Shown: piece after piece, positions 33,609 to 42,578 of the stretch | Position numbering within the stretch: the first letter of the stretch is position 1 | Layout: each line of letters starts with the position of its first letter | Source of the DNA: Paenibacillus jilunlii | Lineage (GTDB): Bacteria > Bacillota > Bacilli > Paenibacillales > Paenibacillaceae | Reading direction: 5' to 3' | Assembly: GCF_900102965.1 (NCBI RefSeq) | Contig: NZ_FNGM01000027.1 | Coordinates: forward strand, 36,078-80,644 | DNA length: 44,567 bases | Notes under the pieces: generated by a model | Told to the model about the DNA's origin: nothing | Seen by the model: the letters and a program-made list of their open reading frames with translations, nothing else | Database searches by the model: none | Position numbers and translations under genes: made by a program

Positions 33609-34634
33609 ATGAAAGAAGTTAAGTTGACCGCAAGCCAGAATATTCCCAATATGCCTTGGCAGGACAGACCGGCAGGGAATGACAATCCGGTATGGAGACA
33701 CAGTGACAACCCGGTAATCAAGCGCAATCCGGCTAAGGGTGTCGCGCGTATTTTCAACAGTGCTGTTGTTGCTTATGAAGGCAGCTTTTTGGGTGTATTC
33801 CGTGTTGAAGACAACACTACCCGTCCTCATCTGCGTATGGGCCACAGTGTGGACGGCCTGGATTGGAAAATTGACGATGAGCCGATTCAGTTTGTAGACG
33901 AAGCCGGCGAACCCTATATGCCGCGTTATGCATATGATCCGCGTCTGGTCAAGGTTGAAGATACGTATTACATCATCTGGTGTACGGATTTCTACGGAGC
34001 GGCGATCGGTGTAGCCAAAACCCGGGATTTCAAAACCTTCACCAGTCTGGAAAATCCGTTCCTGCCGTTCAACCGCAACGGTGTGCTGTTTCCCAGAAAA
34101 ATCAATGGCAATTTCGTGATGCTGTCCCGTCCGAGCGACAGCGGACATACGCCTTTTGGCGATGTGTTCCTGAGTGAAAGCCCGGATTTCGTGTACTGGG
34201 GCAAACACCGCCATGTCATGACCAAAGGGGGGCAGGGCTGGTGGCAGAGCACCAAAATCGGCGGCGGCCCTGCACCTATCGAGACTACCGAAGGCTGGCT
34301 GATGTTCTATCACGGCGTTACGGGAACCTGCAACGGCCTTGTGTACAGCATGGGCGCTGTCATCCTCGATAAGGATGAGCCGTCCAAGGTCAAATACCGT
34401 TCCAAAAACTTCGTGCTTACCCCGGAAGAATGGTACGAAGAAAGAGGTTTCGTGAACAACGTGCTCTTCCCTTGCGCTACCCTGAATGATGCTGAAACCG
34501 GCCGCATCGCCATCTACTATGGCGCCGCTGACACCTATGTAGGTCTTGCTTACACTACTGTCGAAGAAATCGTCAACTATGTGATCGCAACCCATGAGGA
34601 AGTCGGAGACGACGCCGGATTGGGCAAAATCTAA
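33609..34634 (+). CDS. GH130_2 beta-1,4-manno-oligosaccharide phosphorylase
   Basis: 341 residues of GH130. It would release mannose 1-phosphate from the non-reducing end of imported beta-1,4-manno-oligosaccharides. DNPVIKRNPAKGVARIFNSA and RVEDNTTRPHLRMGHSVDGL are seen at the N-terminus. Asp110 in YAYDPRLVKVEDTYY is the expected general acid. Other blocks are DVFLSESPDFVYWG and IGGGPAPIETTEGWLMFYHG. ATG 33609 has GGAGGG ten bases upstream; the ORF opens 17 codons earlier without a site. It is about 160 bp after the permease, probably the same operon. Confidence 0.9.
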   Translation: MKEVKLTASQNIPNMPWQDRPAGNDNPVWRHSDNPVIKRNPAKGVARIFNSAVVAYEGSFLGVFRVEDNTTRPHLRMGHSVDGLDWKIDDEPIQFVDEAGEPYMPRYAYDPRLVKVEDTYYIIWCTDFYGAAIGVAKTRDFKTFTSLENPFLPFNRNGVLFPRKINGNFVMLSRPSDSGHTPFGDVFLSESPDFVYWGKHRHVMTKGGQGWWQSTKIGGGPAPIETTEGWLMFYHGVTGTCNGLVYSMGAVILDKDEPSKVKYRSKNFVLTPEEWYEERGFVNNVLFPCATLNDAETGRIAIYYGAADTYVGLAYTTVEEIVNYVIATHEEVGDDAGLGKI

Positions 34635-34687
34635 GCAGGCAAATACGGAACACCTGAAGGCCGTCTTTGGGAAGTCTTAGAGAAATG

Positions 34688-34719
34688 TAGATTAGAGAAA
34701 TAATAGATTAGAGAAATGA
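34688..34719 (+). repeat. 16-bp tandem duplication
   Basis: TAGATTAGAGAAATAA (34688-34703) is followed directly by TAGATTAGAGAAATGA (34704-34719), with a further partial TTAGAGAAATG before them. A short slippage-type repeat with no obvious role. Confidence 0.6.
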
Positions 34720-34824
34720 TAATAAGTCTTAGATAAGTGCTTTTATGTCCTGTGAAGTGTGTTTATAATGTGCCTGGTGAAATGTACCTGCTACCTGTCG
34801 CCTTCCCCGGTTGCGCTGGGGCAT

Positions 34825-35011
34825 TCTATTGCAGAATGTGCAGTAGATTGCCCCTTTTTTGTGCTGACCAGGCCATCTGCTGCACTTCCTGCAATAGAAT
34901 TTGCTCAAATTCACTAATAAGAGGGTTTCTCAGGATTTCTACTGCACAAAGTGCAACAGAAATGAAGTTTTCCACCTTTACGAAGGATTCTATTGCACAA
35001 ACTGCAATAGA
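34825..35011. repeat. Palindrome array C: four 23-bp units, 187 bp
   Basis: Units at 34825, 34876, 34938 and 34989, each with 9-bp arms and a 5-nt loop. The last (TCTATTGCA / TGCAATAGA, loop CAAAC) is a perfect inverted repeat. The others differ by single transitions. Gaps are 28, 39 and 28 bp, identical to array B. The 39-bp gaps of B and C also share sequence, both starting ATT and ending GGATT, so the whole element and not only the units is related. It lies between the GH130_2 and CE7 genes. Confidence 0.88.
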
Positions 35012-35076
35012 ACCGCAAGTGAGGGAGCTGTAAGCGAGTGAATAACTAACTAATCCAACCCTAAGGAGGATTTCTT

Positions 35077-36039
35077 ATGACGTCCGAAAGATCCCTAACC
35101 CAACTAAAAGCCTACGGTGGCTCCAGCCCGAAGCCTGCGGATTTCGATTCATTCTGGGAACGGGCCCTGCGTGAGCTTGATGCCCAGACCCTGGACTACG
35201 AACTGGTGCCTGCGGAATTTACCAGCGAGCTGGCCGAATGTTTCCATTTGTATTTTACCGGCGTAGGAGGTGCCAAAGTGCACTGCAAATATGTCAGACC
35301 GAAGAAGGCGGAGCAGGCGAAAGGGGCTGGCGTGGTCATGTTCCACGGCTATTCCTGCGACAGCGGCGACTGGATGGAGAAGGTTGCCTACGCCGCGCAC
35401 GGCATCAGTGTGCTCGCAATGGATTGCCGTGGACAAGGCGGGTTGTCCGAAGACAATCTTACGGTGCAAGGCACCACCATCCGGGGCCACATTATCCGGG
35501 GGATCGATGATCCGGATCCGGACAAGCTGTATTACCGGAACGTGTTTCTGGATACCGCCCAGACCGCACGGATTTTGATGAATATGCCGGAAGTGGACCC
35601 TGAACGGGTCGGGGCGTTCGGCCTCTCCCAAGGCGGAGCGCTTACGGTAGCCTGCGCTGCCCTTGAGCCGCGGATCAGGCTGGCCGTTCCGGTCTATCCG
35701 TTCCTTTCCGATTACAAGCGGGCGTGGGAGCTGGATATTACGACTTCCGCCTATGAGGAGATTAACTATTATTTCCGCTTCTTTGATCCTCATCATGAAC
35801 GGGAGGAAGCGATTTTCAACCGGCTCGGGTACATCGACATTCAGAATCTGGCAGGCCGAATCCAGGCCAAAGTGCTGTGGGTGACCGGACTTGCGGATAC
35901 GATCTGCCCGCCTTCGACGCAATTCGCTGCATACAATAAAATCACAGCAACAAAAGAGCTGATGGTATATCATGAATACGGTCATGAGTATCTTCCATAT
36001 CTTTCCGATCGGACGCTACAGACCTTCATGACCTTGTAA
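35077..36039 (+). CDS. CE7 acetyl xylan esterase / cephalosporin-C deacetylase
   Basis: 320 residues with an alpha/beta hydrolase fold. The CE7 hallmarks are present: RGQ motif in AMDCRGQGGLS (residues about 115-123), nucleophile Ser184 in GAFGLSQGGALT, Asp274 in TGLADTICPP and His303 in YGHEYLP. There is no signal peptide. CE7 enzymes deacetylate short acetylated oligosaccharides in the cytosol, which suits acetylated mannan fragments brought in by the neighbouring transporter. AAGGAGG lies eight bases before the ATG. A chemoreceptor gene follows 43 bp downstream. Confidence 0.93.
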   Translation: MTSERSLTQLKAYGGSSPKPADFDSFWERALRELDAQTLDYELVPAEFTSELAECFHLYFTGVGGAKVHCKYVRPKKAEQAKGAGVVMFHGYSCDSGDWMEKVAYAAHGISVLAMDCRGQGGLSEDNLTVQGTTIRGHIIRGIDDPDPDKLYYRNVFLDTAQTARILMNMPEVDPERVGAFGLSQGGALTVACAALEPRIRLAVPVYPFLSDYKRAWELDITTSAYEEINYYFRFFDPHHEREEAIFNRLGYIDIQNLAGRIQAKVLWVTGLADTICPPSTQFAAYNKITATKELMVYHEYGHEYLPYLSDRTLQTFMTL

Positions 36040-36082
36040 CGGGAAGCCGTGCAAGAATATCGTAGATCTGGCGGTGATTTTT

Positions 36083-38149
36083 TTGAGCAAACAAGCAGCG
36101 GACAGCAAAGGATTTCTTACTCGGCTGCATCCCTCCAAGTCGCTGGGGGTGCGGCTCTTTCTTGTGTTTTTTATCGCGACCATGGGAATTGTATTATCCC
36201 TTGGGTATACCTCGTACTCCGTTGCCAGACAAACCATTGAGAACAACGCCTTGTCATCCAATCAGCAGACTGTTGAACAAACAGCAGAGAAGCTTGACGT
36301 CATCCTGATGCGTTTTGAAGACAGTTTGGGGCAGCTTTTTTACAACAGGGATATTCAGGAGGCAATCCGTCAAGGAAGTATCTCCGCTGCCGGCAGCGCT
36401 GAACGGAACAGTCAAACTGAACGGATTAATCGTGAATTGGAGCGCTGGATCACTTCGGTAAAGGGAATGCAGGCCGTATATCTGGTACCCTTAAATGAAG
36501 AGTTTCCTGTGTCTGCCACGGGAACAAAAGACAACGTTTTTATGAAAGGAATCAGGGAGGCTTCTTGGTTCAAGCAGCTGCAGGAGAAGCCCCACAGCCT
36601 GTGGATTACCCAAGGATTGAAGCAGGGGGATACTTCGGGCGTGTTTCATTTTGCCAAATCCATGGCGGATGAATCCGGGGGGACAGGCTATATCGCTGTC
36701 TGCGATATCAGTACCAAAGAATTGGACAGCCAGCTGAGCAAGGTCAACCTCGGGCTGGATTCCTACATCCAGCTTCTGACAAGCAAGGACGAGCTGATTG
36801 CTTCCTCCCAGCAGCAGACCGACTCTTATCTTCGCCTGGGCGGAACATTATTCAAGGGTCTGACCAAAGCTTCAGGATCTTTGCCGACCCAAGATGAAGA
36901 AGGCAAATCCATTCTCGCTGTGTATGGCACACTGCAGAGTTCGGGCTGGAGAGTGCTGGGCGTTGTGCCTTCGGAGAATCTGGTCAAAGATGCGGGCCGT
37001 ATTCTGGGGACGACCTACATTGCTGTTGCTGCCGCAGCCCTTATAGCGATTCTGATCGGCTTATGGATGGTCCGAATGGTATCCCGGCCGCTCTCACGGC
37101 TCAGGGATCTGATGTTCCAGGGGGCGGAAGGCGATCTTCGGGTACGGACCAGGGTTGCTTCCAGTGATGAAATCGGCCAGCTGTCGTCCTCCTTCAATGT
37201 GATGATGGAGCGGATTACAGAACTGGTGGTTCATACCAACGAGACGGCACGCGAGGTTCTCGAAACAGCAGATGCGCTGGGCAATGCCTCGCGCAAGACG
37301 GCAGCGTCGGCCAGGGATATCGCAGCAGCGACCGAAGAGATTGCCGGAGGGGCGGGAAGCCTTGCGCTGGAAGCGGACCGCGGCAATGAGATGACGGCGC
37401 AGATAGCCGAACGGATGGATATGGTGATCTCTGCTGCCCATGAAATGGGCAGCATGGCACATCATGTGGGACAATCCAGCCAGGAAGGTGTCGTGAAGCT
37501 GCAGGAGCTGCTGCGTCAAACGCATACAACAGGCGGTATGACCGATAAGCTGGTAATGAAGGTCAATGAATTAAAGGATACCGCTTCATCCGTAATGAAG
37601 GTTCTGGAGGCCATGCAGAGCATTACGCAGCAGACGAATATTCTGTCACTGAACGCTTCCATTGAAGCTGCACGTGCAGGCGAAGCGGGCAGAGGGTTTA
37701 CCGTCGTGGCCGATGAAATCCGCCAGCTGTCGGAACAGTCCAAGCGCTCCATTGCGATGGTGGCTGACATTACGGATAAGATCATGACGGATATGCATGA
37801 GACTGTGGCTGCGCTGTCGGAGGTATCGCCCCTGTTTGACGAGCAGATCGTGTCAGTCCAGAACACAAGCGAAATCTTTGTCACTGTACAGGGACAAATG
37901 AATCATTTTATTTCCCGTCTGGATTCCGTGGGAGCTTCGATTGAGGGGCTGAATCAATCTCAGCATGTGCTGTCGGATGCGATCAGCAACGTCAGTTCTT
38001 TTGCCGAGGAATCCTCGGCAGCTTCGCAGGAGGTGGCCTCCCTCAGCGGGGAACAGCAGAATGTGAGCGGTTATCTCGTGGACCTCTCTGCCCAGTTGGA
38101 GAAGGCCTCCTCGATGCTGGAGGAAAGACTCTCAAAGTTCACGGTGTAA
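36083..38149 (+). CDS. Methyl-accepting chemotaxis protein
   Basis: 688 residues. TM1 spans about 21-45, an extracellular sensor about 46-308 and TM2 about 310-331. HAMP and the signalling coiled coil follow, with tip NILSLNASIEAARAGEAGRG near 520. It is paralogous to the receptor at 15489: the membrane-proximal and signalling parts align closely, the sensor domains less so, and the long Lys-rich N-terminus is absent. The start is uncertain: TTG 36083 follows GGTGA by six bases, and GTG 36074 is the alternative. No sigma-D promoter is visible just upstream, so it may be read from the esterase gene. Confidence 0.92.
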   Translation: MSKQAADSKGFLTRLHPSKSLGVRLFLVFFIATMGIVLSLGYTSYSVARQTIENNALSSNQQTVEQTAEKLDVILMRFEDSLGQLFYNRDIQEAIRQGSISAAGSAERNSQTERINRELERWITSVKGMQAVYLVPLNEEFPVSATGTKDNVFMKGIREASWFKQLQEKPHSLWITQGLKQGDTSGVFHFAKSMADESGGTGYIAVCDISTKELDSQLSKVNLGLDSYIQLLTSKDELIASSQQQTDSYLRLGGTLFKGLTKASGSLPTQDEEGKSILAVYGTLQSSGWRVLGVVPSENLVKDAGRILGTTYIAVAAAALIAILIGLWMVRMVSRPLSRLRDLMFQGAEGDLRVRTRVASSDEIGQLSSSFNVMMERITELVVHTNETAREVLETADALGNASRKTAASARDIAAATEEIAGGAGSLALEADRGNEMTAQIAERMDMVISAAHEMGSMAHHVGQSSQEGVVKLQELLRQTHTTGGMTDKLVMKVNELKDTASSVMKVLEAMQSITQQTNILSLNASIEAARAGEAGRGFTVVADEIRQLSEQSKRSIAMVADITDKIMTDMHETVAALSEVSPLFDEQIVSVQNTSEIFVTVQGQMNHFISRLDSVGASIEGLNQSQHVLSDAISNVSSFAEESSAASQEVASLSGEQQNVSGYLVDLSAQLEKASSMLEERLSKFTV

Positions 38150-38219
38150 AACAGGCTGCTGGAGGAAGTGCAGTCGCCGCCGTATGAGATGTTAAAAGCA
38201 GGAACTCAATCTATAACAT

Positions 38220-38245
38220 AAATTTGCAACCCAAATTTGCAACCC
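38220..38245 (+). repeat. 13-bp tandem duplication
   Basis: AAATTTGCAACCC occurs twice back to back (38220-38232, 38233-38245), just before the chemoreceptor terminator. Confidence 0.7.
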
Positions 38246-38264
38246 AAACTTAATCCGTAACTCA

Positions 38265-38295
38265 AACCGTTTCTTCCCATGAAGAGGCGGTTTTT
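38265..38295 (+). terminator. Terminator after the second chemoreceptor gene
   Basis: AACCGTTTCTTC (38265-38276) pairs with GAAGAGGCGGTT (38281-38292), including two G-T pairs, followed by TTT. Confidence 0.7.
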
Positions 38296-38482
38296 GTTCT
38301 TGTTCTTGATTTTGGGATTTCCTCTTTTGTTGGGATATATCGAGCTGAACCTGCCGAATCTTTTTTTGTAGGCGGGGCCTGGAGAGAGAAGCTTGAAAGT
38401 GGTTGAGAAGACGGTGGCTTAAAGGAAGCTATAGTGGAATTAGTATACTTAATTGAACAAAATATCCTCATGAAGAGGAAAT

Positions 38483-38616
38483 AGTGGGAAAAAGTAGAGT
38501 TACTTTAAGCCATTCCCCCCGAAAAGCGGCGCCTCGGCAGAATTAGGCATCCTTTTTCCAACTAGCACTTACGGGGAAGCGGGATCGGGAAGAACTAAGT
38601 TTACTTTTTCCACTTA
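38483..38616. repeat. GGAAAAAG repeat family, three units
   Basis: One plus-strand unit (38483-38508, GTGGGAAAAAGTAGAG) and two minus-strand units whose starts are 38616 (TAAGTGGAAAAAG) and 38564 (TAGTTGGAAAAAG), 52 bp apart. The minus units continue into related sequence (AACTTAGTTCTTCCC and CCTAATTCTGCC). The same family is at 44092-44154. The flanking 38300-38480 and 38620-38870 hold no gene I can support. A stretch around 38690-38790 on the minus strand may be a transposase fragment, but this is weak. Confidence 0.65.
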
Positions 38617-38898
38617 CGTTTACCGCTTGGTCCAGGTAGGGAGGTGTAGGGACTGGGGCGGGGGAGCATAGGTTCATCGCTGAGTGCCAATTACAGAGCC
38701 TTCAAGCCGTAACTGTACTTTGAGCAATGCTGTGAATGAACTTGGCGAACTCTAATACCTTGACCACCAGATCAAATTTCAGGATACGAACAAGCTTTAT
38801 CAAGCTATGTGTTCGTCCTTATGTATACTTTTAATTTCAAGCGTGGATAATGTTAAAAAGGTTTTATTCGTAATCTGATGGTTAATGGGGGGATTGGA

Positions 38899-39126
38899 TT
38901 GACGTACAAAGAGGTATATGACCTTCATGAGCAGCTGCTTTTAATCTATGAAAAAAACAGGAAGTCTCCAAGTCCATATCAGCGGGAAATCAATCATTAC
39001 AAGAGGCAATTTTATATCGCCCAGGATATTGTTCAGCGGATATATGTAATGAATCAGTTAATCATCCTTCATGAGAAGAGTAGAGGAGAACAAATTAAAT
39101 GGTGTCCAAAAGAGTATTTTAATTGA
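38899..39126 (+). CDS. Small protein of unknown function
   Basis: 75 residues from TTG 38899, which has GGGGGGA about six bases upstream; ATG 38878 would add seven residues. The protein is charged and helical (YKEVYDLHEQLLLIYEKN, then YQREINHYKRQFYIAQDIV), with no signal peptide or membrane segment. I do not recognise the family. A clean terminator 26 bp after the stop supports a real one-gene unit. Confidence 0.6.
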   Translation: MTYKEVYDLHEQLLLIYEKNRKSPSPYQREINHYKRQFYIAQDIVQRIYVMNQLIILHEKSRGEQIKWCPKEYFN

Positions 39127-39151
39127 ACCATATCACGGTATAAATATCAGT

Positions 39152-39189
39152 CCTGATGATCAAGAAACCCTTGATTATCAGGTTTTTTT
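39152..39189 (+). terminator. Terminator of the small unknown gene
   Basis: CCTGATGATCAAG (39152-39164) pairs with CTTGATTATCAGG (39170-39182), one mismatch, followed by seven T. Confidence 0.9.
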
Positions 39190-39371
39190 ATATTCTAGCG
39201 GCGGGTACTACCGGAAAACCAAGTCAGGTAATAAGCCGGTAATATATCCGCAACGTGGGCATAATAGATGGCATGAAGCCCGTCTGCCAAACAGGATATC
39301 ATTGAATTGTATCTTCTGTAACCCTTGCCGGCAGGCGGCTTTAGTCTCACCAAACCTCAGGAGGAATGGCT

Positions 39372-41171
39372 TTGCACAAGCTTATACATAAACGTATTTT
39401 TTGGGGCTCGCTTATCCTGTGTTTGCTGGTGGCGGTGCTGATTGTCCGGCTGGCTTGGGTACAGCTGCTTCTGAAGGACCGCAAAGTACCGGGAGCGGAA
39501 TACTCCATGGCCCGGATGGCCGCGATCCAGAGTGAGCGGGAGGTGGTGCTCGACAGCGGCCGGGGGCGGCTGTATGACCGCAACGGCCAGCCGCTGGCCG
39601 GCGAAACGGTGTGGACGGCGGCTTTTTTTCCCCGGGACGAAGCGGAAGCGGACGCAGAGGAGAGTGCTGCCGGCAGGGAGAAGCTGCAGCAGCTTGCTAC
39701 AGTGCTGGGAGTGACCTACGAGCAGCTGCAGGCTGGACGCAGCGGGCTGAAAGAACCGCTGCTCTGGCCTTCAGGCAGCGGCAAAAACCCGCTGGAGCTG
39801 ACGCCGGGGCAGGCCGAAGCGGTTGATGCGCTGGGCGTTGGCGGTGTGCGGGCGCTGCCTTTTGCCCGCCGGTATTCGGGGGAAGCGACAGGCCGCCAGT
39901 GGCTGGGCTACCTGTCGGAGGCTAAGGCGGCGGAGGTGAAGAAATCGCCGACAGGTCTGAGAATTCCTTGGACGGGAACCGACGGTCTGGAGAAGACACT
40001 GGAGCCGCTTATGCAGGGGGTGGGCCATACCGAAGCCTATGCCCAGGTGGATGCGCGCGGCAACCGTCTTCCTGACAGTCCCATTAAGGTGAGAGCGCCG
40101 GGGAATCCTTATTATCCGCTGTCTTTGTACACGACCATAGACAAGAAGCTTCAGGAGAATATTGAGAAGCTGGCTGTGAAATCTGGAGTCAAAGAAGGCG
40201 CTGTAGTGGTGCTGGATACCAAGACCGGCGATATTGAAGCCATGGTTTCATTGCCGTTCTATAATCCCGCGCAGATTTCGCCGGAAGGAGGCGAGTGGAA
40301 CAACCGGGCACTTCAGGCCGCGGTTCCCGGCTCTATCTTCAAGATTGTAACCGCCGCTGCGGCACTGGAAGCCGGTGTGACTTCCCCGGAGGAAAAGTTT
40401 TATTGCTCCGGGCATTACGGAAAATATGGCCTGTCCTGCTTAAAAGGAAAGGGACACGGCACCCTTACCATGGCACAAGGGTTCGCCGTGTCCTGCAATA
40501 CCGTATTTGCCTCGCTGGCTGAGCGGCTGAGCGGAGCCCAGCTCCAGTCCGCCGCACTGGCGCTGGGGCTTGGCAGAGATATCAGCTGGCAAGCGGAGAA
40601 TACGCTTGGCCTGCCGCTGCTCCGTCCGCTGTCCGGGGAACAGCCGGGGGCGGTCTTTACTACGCTGCTGCCCGATGACGGAGGGGCGAGGGTGCAGACG
40701 GCAATTGGCCAGCGCGACGTCCGGGTCACGCCGCTTCAGGCGGCCAACCTGCTGGTTACGCTGCTGCACGGCGGAGAAGTCCATGCACCGCGTATACTTC
40801 AGCGGGTGGCATTCGCCAACGGACAGACGCTGAAAGAACTTCCAGGCCATTTAGCCCCGTCGGCACAGGGCCGAATCTCGCCGCCGACAGCCCGTGTGCT
40901 GCTCTCTCTGCTGCGGAAGGTTGTGACCGGGGGAACCGGCAAAAGCCTGCAGGGCACGAAATGGCCCCTTGCAGGCAAGTCGGGTACAGCCCAGACATGG
41001 GTGAAGGGCATGCCCCGCAATAACCAATGGTTTATCGGCTACGGACCGGCCGGGCAGCCCAGATTTGCGGTGTCCGTCCTGGTGGAGAATGTGGCCCCAG
41101 GGAGCCCGCATGCAGCCACCAGGCTGTTTGGTCAGGTGTTTGAGCTGCTGGCGGAACCCTCCGGCGCGTGA
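39372..41171 (+). CDS. Class B penicillin-binding protein (transpeptidase)
   Basis: 599 residues. One N-terminal membrane anchor (about 8-30), then a dimerisation region (REVVLDSGRGRLYDRNGQPL) and a C-terminal transpeptidase domain. The active-site motifs are PGSIFKI with Ser321 and Lys324, SCN near 374 and KSGTAQT near 536 (usual KTGT changed to KSGT). It cross-links peptidoglycan outside the membrane. TTG 39372 is seven bases after AGGAGG, whereas ATG 39366 is only one base away, so I choose TTG. The 3' end overlaps the convergent AI-2E gene by 40 bp. It could be a sporulation or elongation PBP; sequence alone does not decide. Confidence 0.92.
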   Translation: MHKLIHKRIFWGSLILCLLVAVLIVRLAWVQLLLKDRKVPGAEYSMARMAAIQSEREVVLDSGRGRLYDRNGQPLAGETVWTAAFFPRDEAEADAEESAAGREKLQQLATVLGVTYEQLQAGRSGLKEPLLWPSGSGKNPLELTPGQAEAVDALGVGGVRALPFARRYSGEATGRQWLGYLSEAKAAEVKKSPTGLRIPWTGTDGLEKTLEPLMQGVGHTEAYAQVDARGNRLPDSPIKVRAPGNPYYPLSLYTTIDKKLQENIEKLAVKSGVKEGAVVVLDTKTGDIEAMVSLPFYNPAQISPEGGEWNNRALQAAVPGSIFKIVTAAAALEAGVTSPEEKFYCSGHYGKYGLSCLKGKGHGTLTMAQGFAVSCNTVFASLAERLSGAQLQSAALALGLGRDISWQAENTLGLPLLRPLSGEQPGAVFTTLLPDDGGARVQTAIGQRDVRVTPLQAANLLVTLLHGGEVHAPRILQRVAFANGQTLKELPGHLAPSAQGRISPPTARVLLSLLRKVVTGGTGKSLQGTKWPLAGKSGTAQTWVKGMPRNNQWFIGYGPAGQPRFAVSVLVENVAPGSPHAATRLFGQVFELLAEPSGA

Positions 41172-42337
41172 ATGCCATCCGGCTCACCGGAACCGGAAAC
41201 TGCGTCGCCTCCCGGAGTAGAAGGCTCGCCCGGTGCTGCGAATGGCGAGACAATGAACTCCTCCTTCGGCAGGAAGATCCAGCGCTGGAGATAGCCCTGC
41301 TGAAGCAGCTCCTTGAGCAGGATGAGCAGGATCGGCGAGAGAATCAAGCCGGCGAAGCCAAAGATGGAGCTGGACAGAATAACGAACGACAGCATCAGGA
41401 AGGCGGAGGATACGCCGATGGAATTCCCGGTAATCTTCGGCTCCAGCAGCTGCCGCACAATCAGCACCACTGCGAGCAGCACAATCAGGCCAATGGCCAG
41501 CGAGGTGTTGCCGATAATGAACAGATATACAATCCAGGGAATCAGAATCGTCGACACCCCGAGCAGCGGCAGCACATCAAATATAGCGCAGACCAGGGCC
41601 ATAGTGATTTCATTGCCGCTTCTAAGGATAAAGAGCCCGACCAGGACGATGACGAAGGTAATGCTGATCAGAATCAGCTGCGCTTTGAGATAGGACCCGA
41701 TAGCCTTGAAGACATTCCCCTGCAGAAAAGCATAAGCTGTCTTGAACGTTTTGGGCATCTTGTCATGAGCAATTTTGCGCCAGTCTTTAATCTCCATGCT
41801 GAGAAAAAAGGCAAGAATAATCGCAATGCCAAAATTAGCCATAAATGAAGAGAAGGAGCCAAGCACTCCGATCATATATTTAAGGAAGATAACCAGCCAG
41901 CCCGACAGCACATTCGTTGCTTGCTTGAAATACCCGTTGATTTTGTCGGTAAGATCCGGCGGAAGCGCATCAATCTTGTGCTGCAAATAAGTGGTTGTCT
42001 CAGCAAATTGCTGCTGGACTATATATGTATATCTGGGCAGATCATCCTGGAACTTAAGTGCCTGCATCGTAATGAGCAGCCCGGCGCCAAACAACACACC
42101 CAGCAGCACAATCAGGAACAGGATGACCGAAATCGCGGAAGCAAACGGTTTGGCCATTCCCCGGCGGTTCAGAAAACGGGCCAGCGGCTCAATCATCAGG
42201 AATACAAAAAATGATAAGAACACAGGCGCGGCGAGCCGGTACACCGTACTGAAAGCGAACATCACAAGATACACGGTCAGCACGACTAGACCGATGTCGA
42301 ATATGGTGCGCCAATATTTTTTGTACAGCGGCAACAT
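41132..42337 (-). CDS. AI-2E family transporter, YtvI-like
   Basis: 401 residues with about eight membrane segments. The family blocks are the N-terminal pair of helices (LVVLTVYLVMFAFSTVYRLA), a long loop (residues about 100-150), and the conserved CAIFDVLPLLGVSTILIPW followed by RQLLEPKITGNSIG near 290. The arrangement resembles YtvI of sporulating Bacillota more than quorum-signal exporters; the substrate is unknown. The C-terminal ~40 residues are Pro/Gly/Ser-rich and unlike the rest, and their codons overlap the end of the convergent PBP gene. Confidence 0.88.
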   Translation of the reverse strand: MLPLYKKYWRTIFDIGLVVLTVYLVMFAFSTVYRLAAPVFLSFFVFLMIEPLARFLNRRGMAKPFASAISVILFLIVLLGVLFGAGLLITMQALKFQDDLPRYTYIVQQQFAETTTYLQHKIDALPPDLTDKINGYFKQATNVLSGWLVIFLKYMIGVLGSFSSFMANFGIAIILAFFLSMEIKDWRKIAHDKMPKTFKTAYAFLQGNVFKAIGSYLKAQLILISITFVIVLVGLFILRSGNEITMALVCAIFDVLPLLGVSTILIPWIVYLFIIGNTSLAIGLIVLLAVVLIVRQLLEPKITGNSIGVSSAFLMLSFVILSSSIFGFAGLILSPILLILLKELLQQGYLQRWIFLPKEEFIVSPFAAPGEPSTPGGDAVSGSGEPDGIHAPEGSASSSNT

Positions 42338-42578
42338 AAATATGAACGACTCCTTTTTAGATAAAATAACAAATTCAGCTTTAATTCATTGTACACGATT
42401 TTAACAAAAAAGCGTCTATTTCTTTGATACCTGTGTTAAAATAGGGGGTAACGTTTTTTCGTGGGAATCAGCCTACTTAAAAACCGCGAGACATACTTCA
42501 CTCTACTTGGCCGTATCACTGAATCTGCTTGCAGACCTACGCGAGCCAAAGTCAACTCTGGAAAAGCGGGGAAATTAT

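Noticed and set aside
38690..38800. Possible transposase fragment on the minus strand
   Set aside because: A short stretch reads like the end of a transposase, but it is too brief and interrupted to support.
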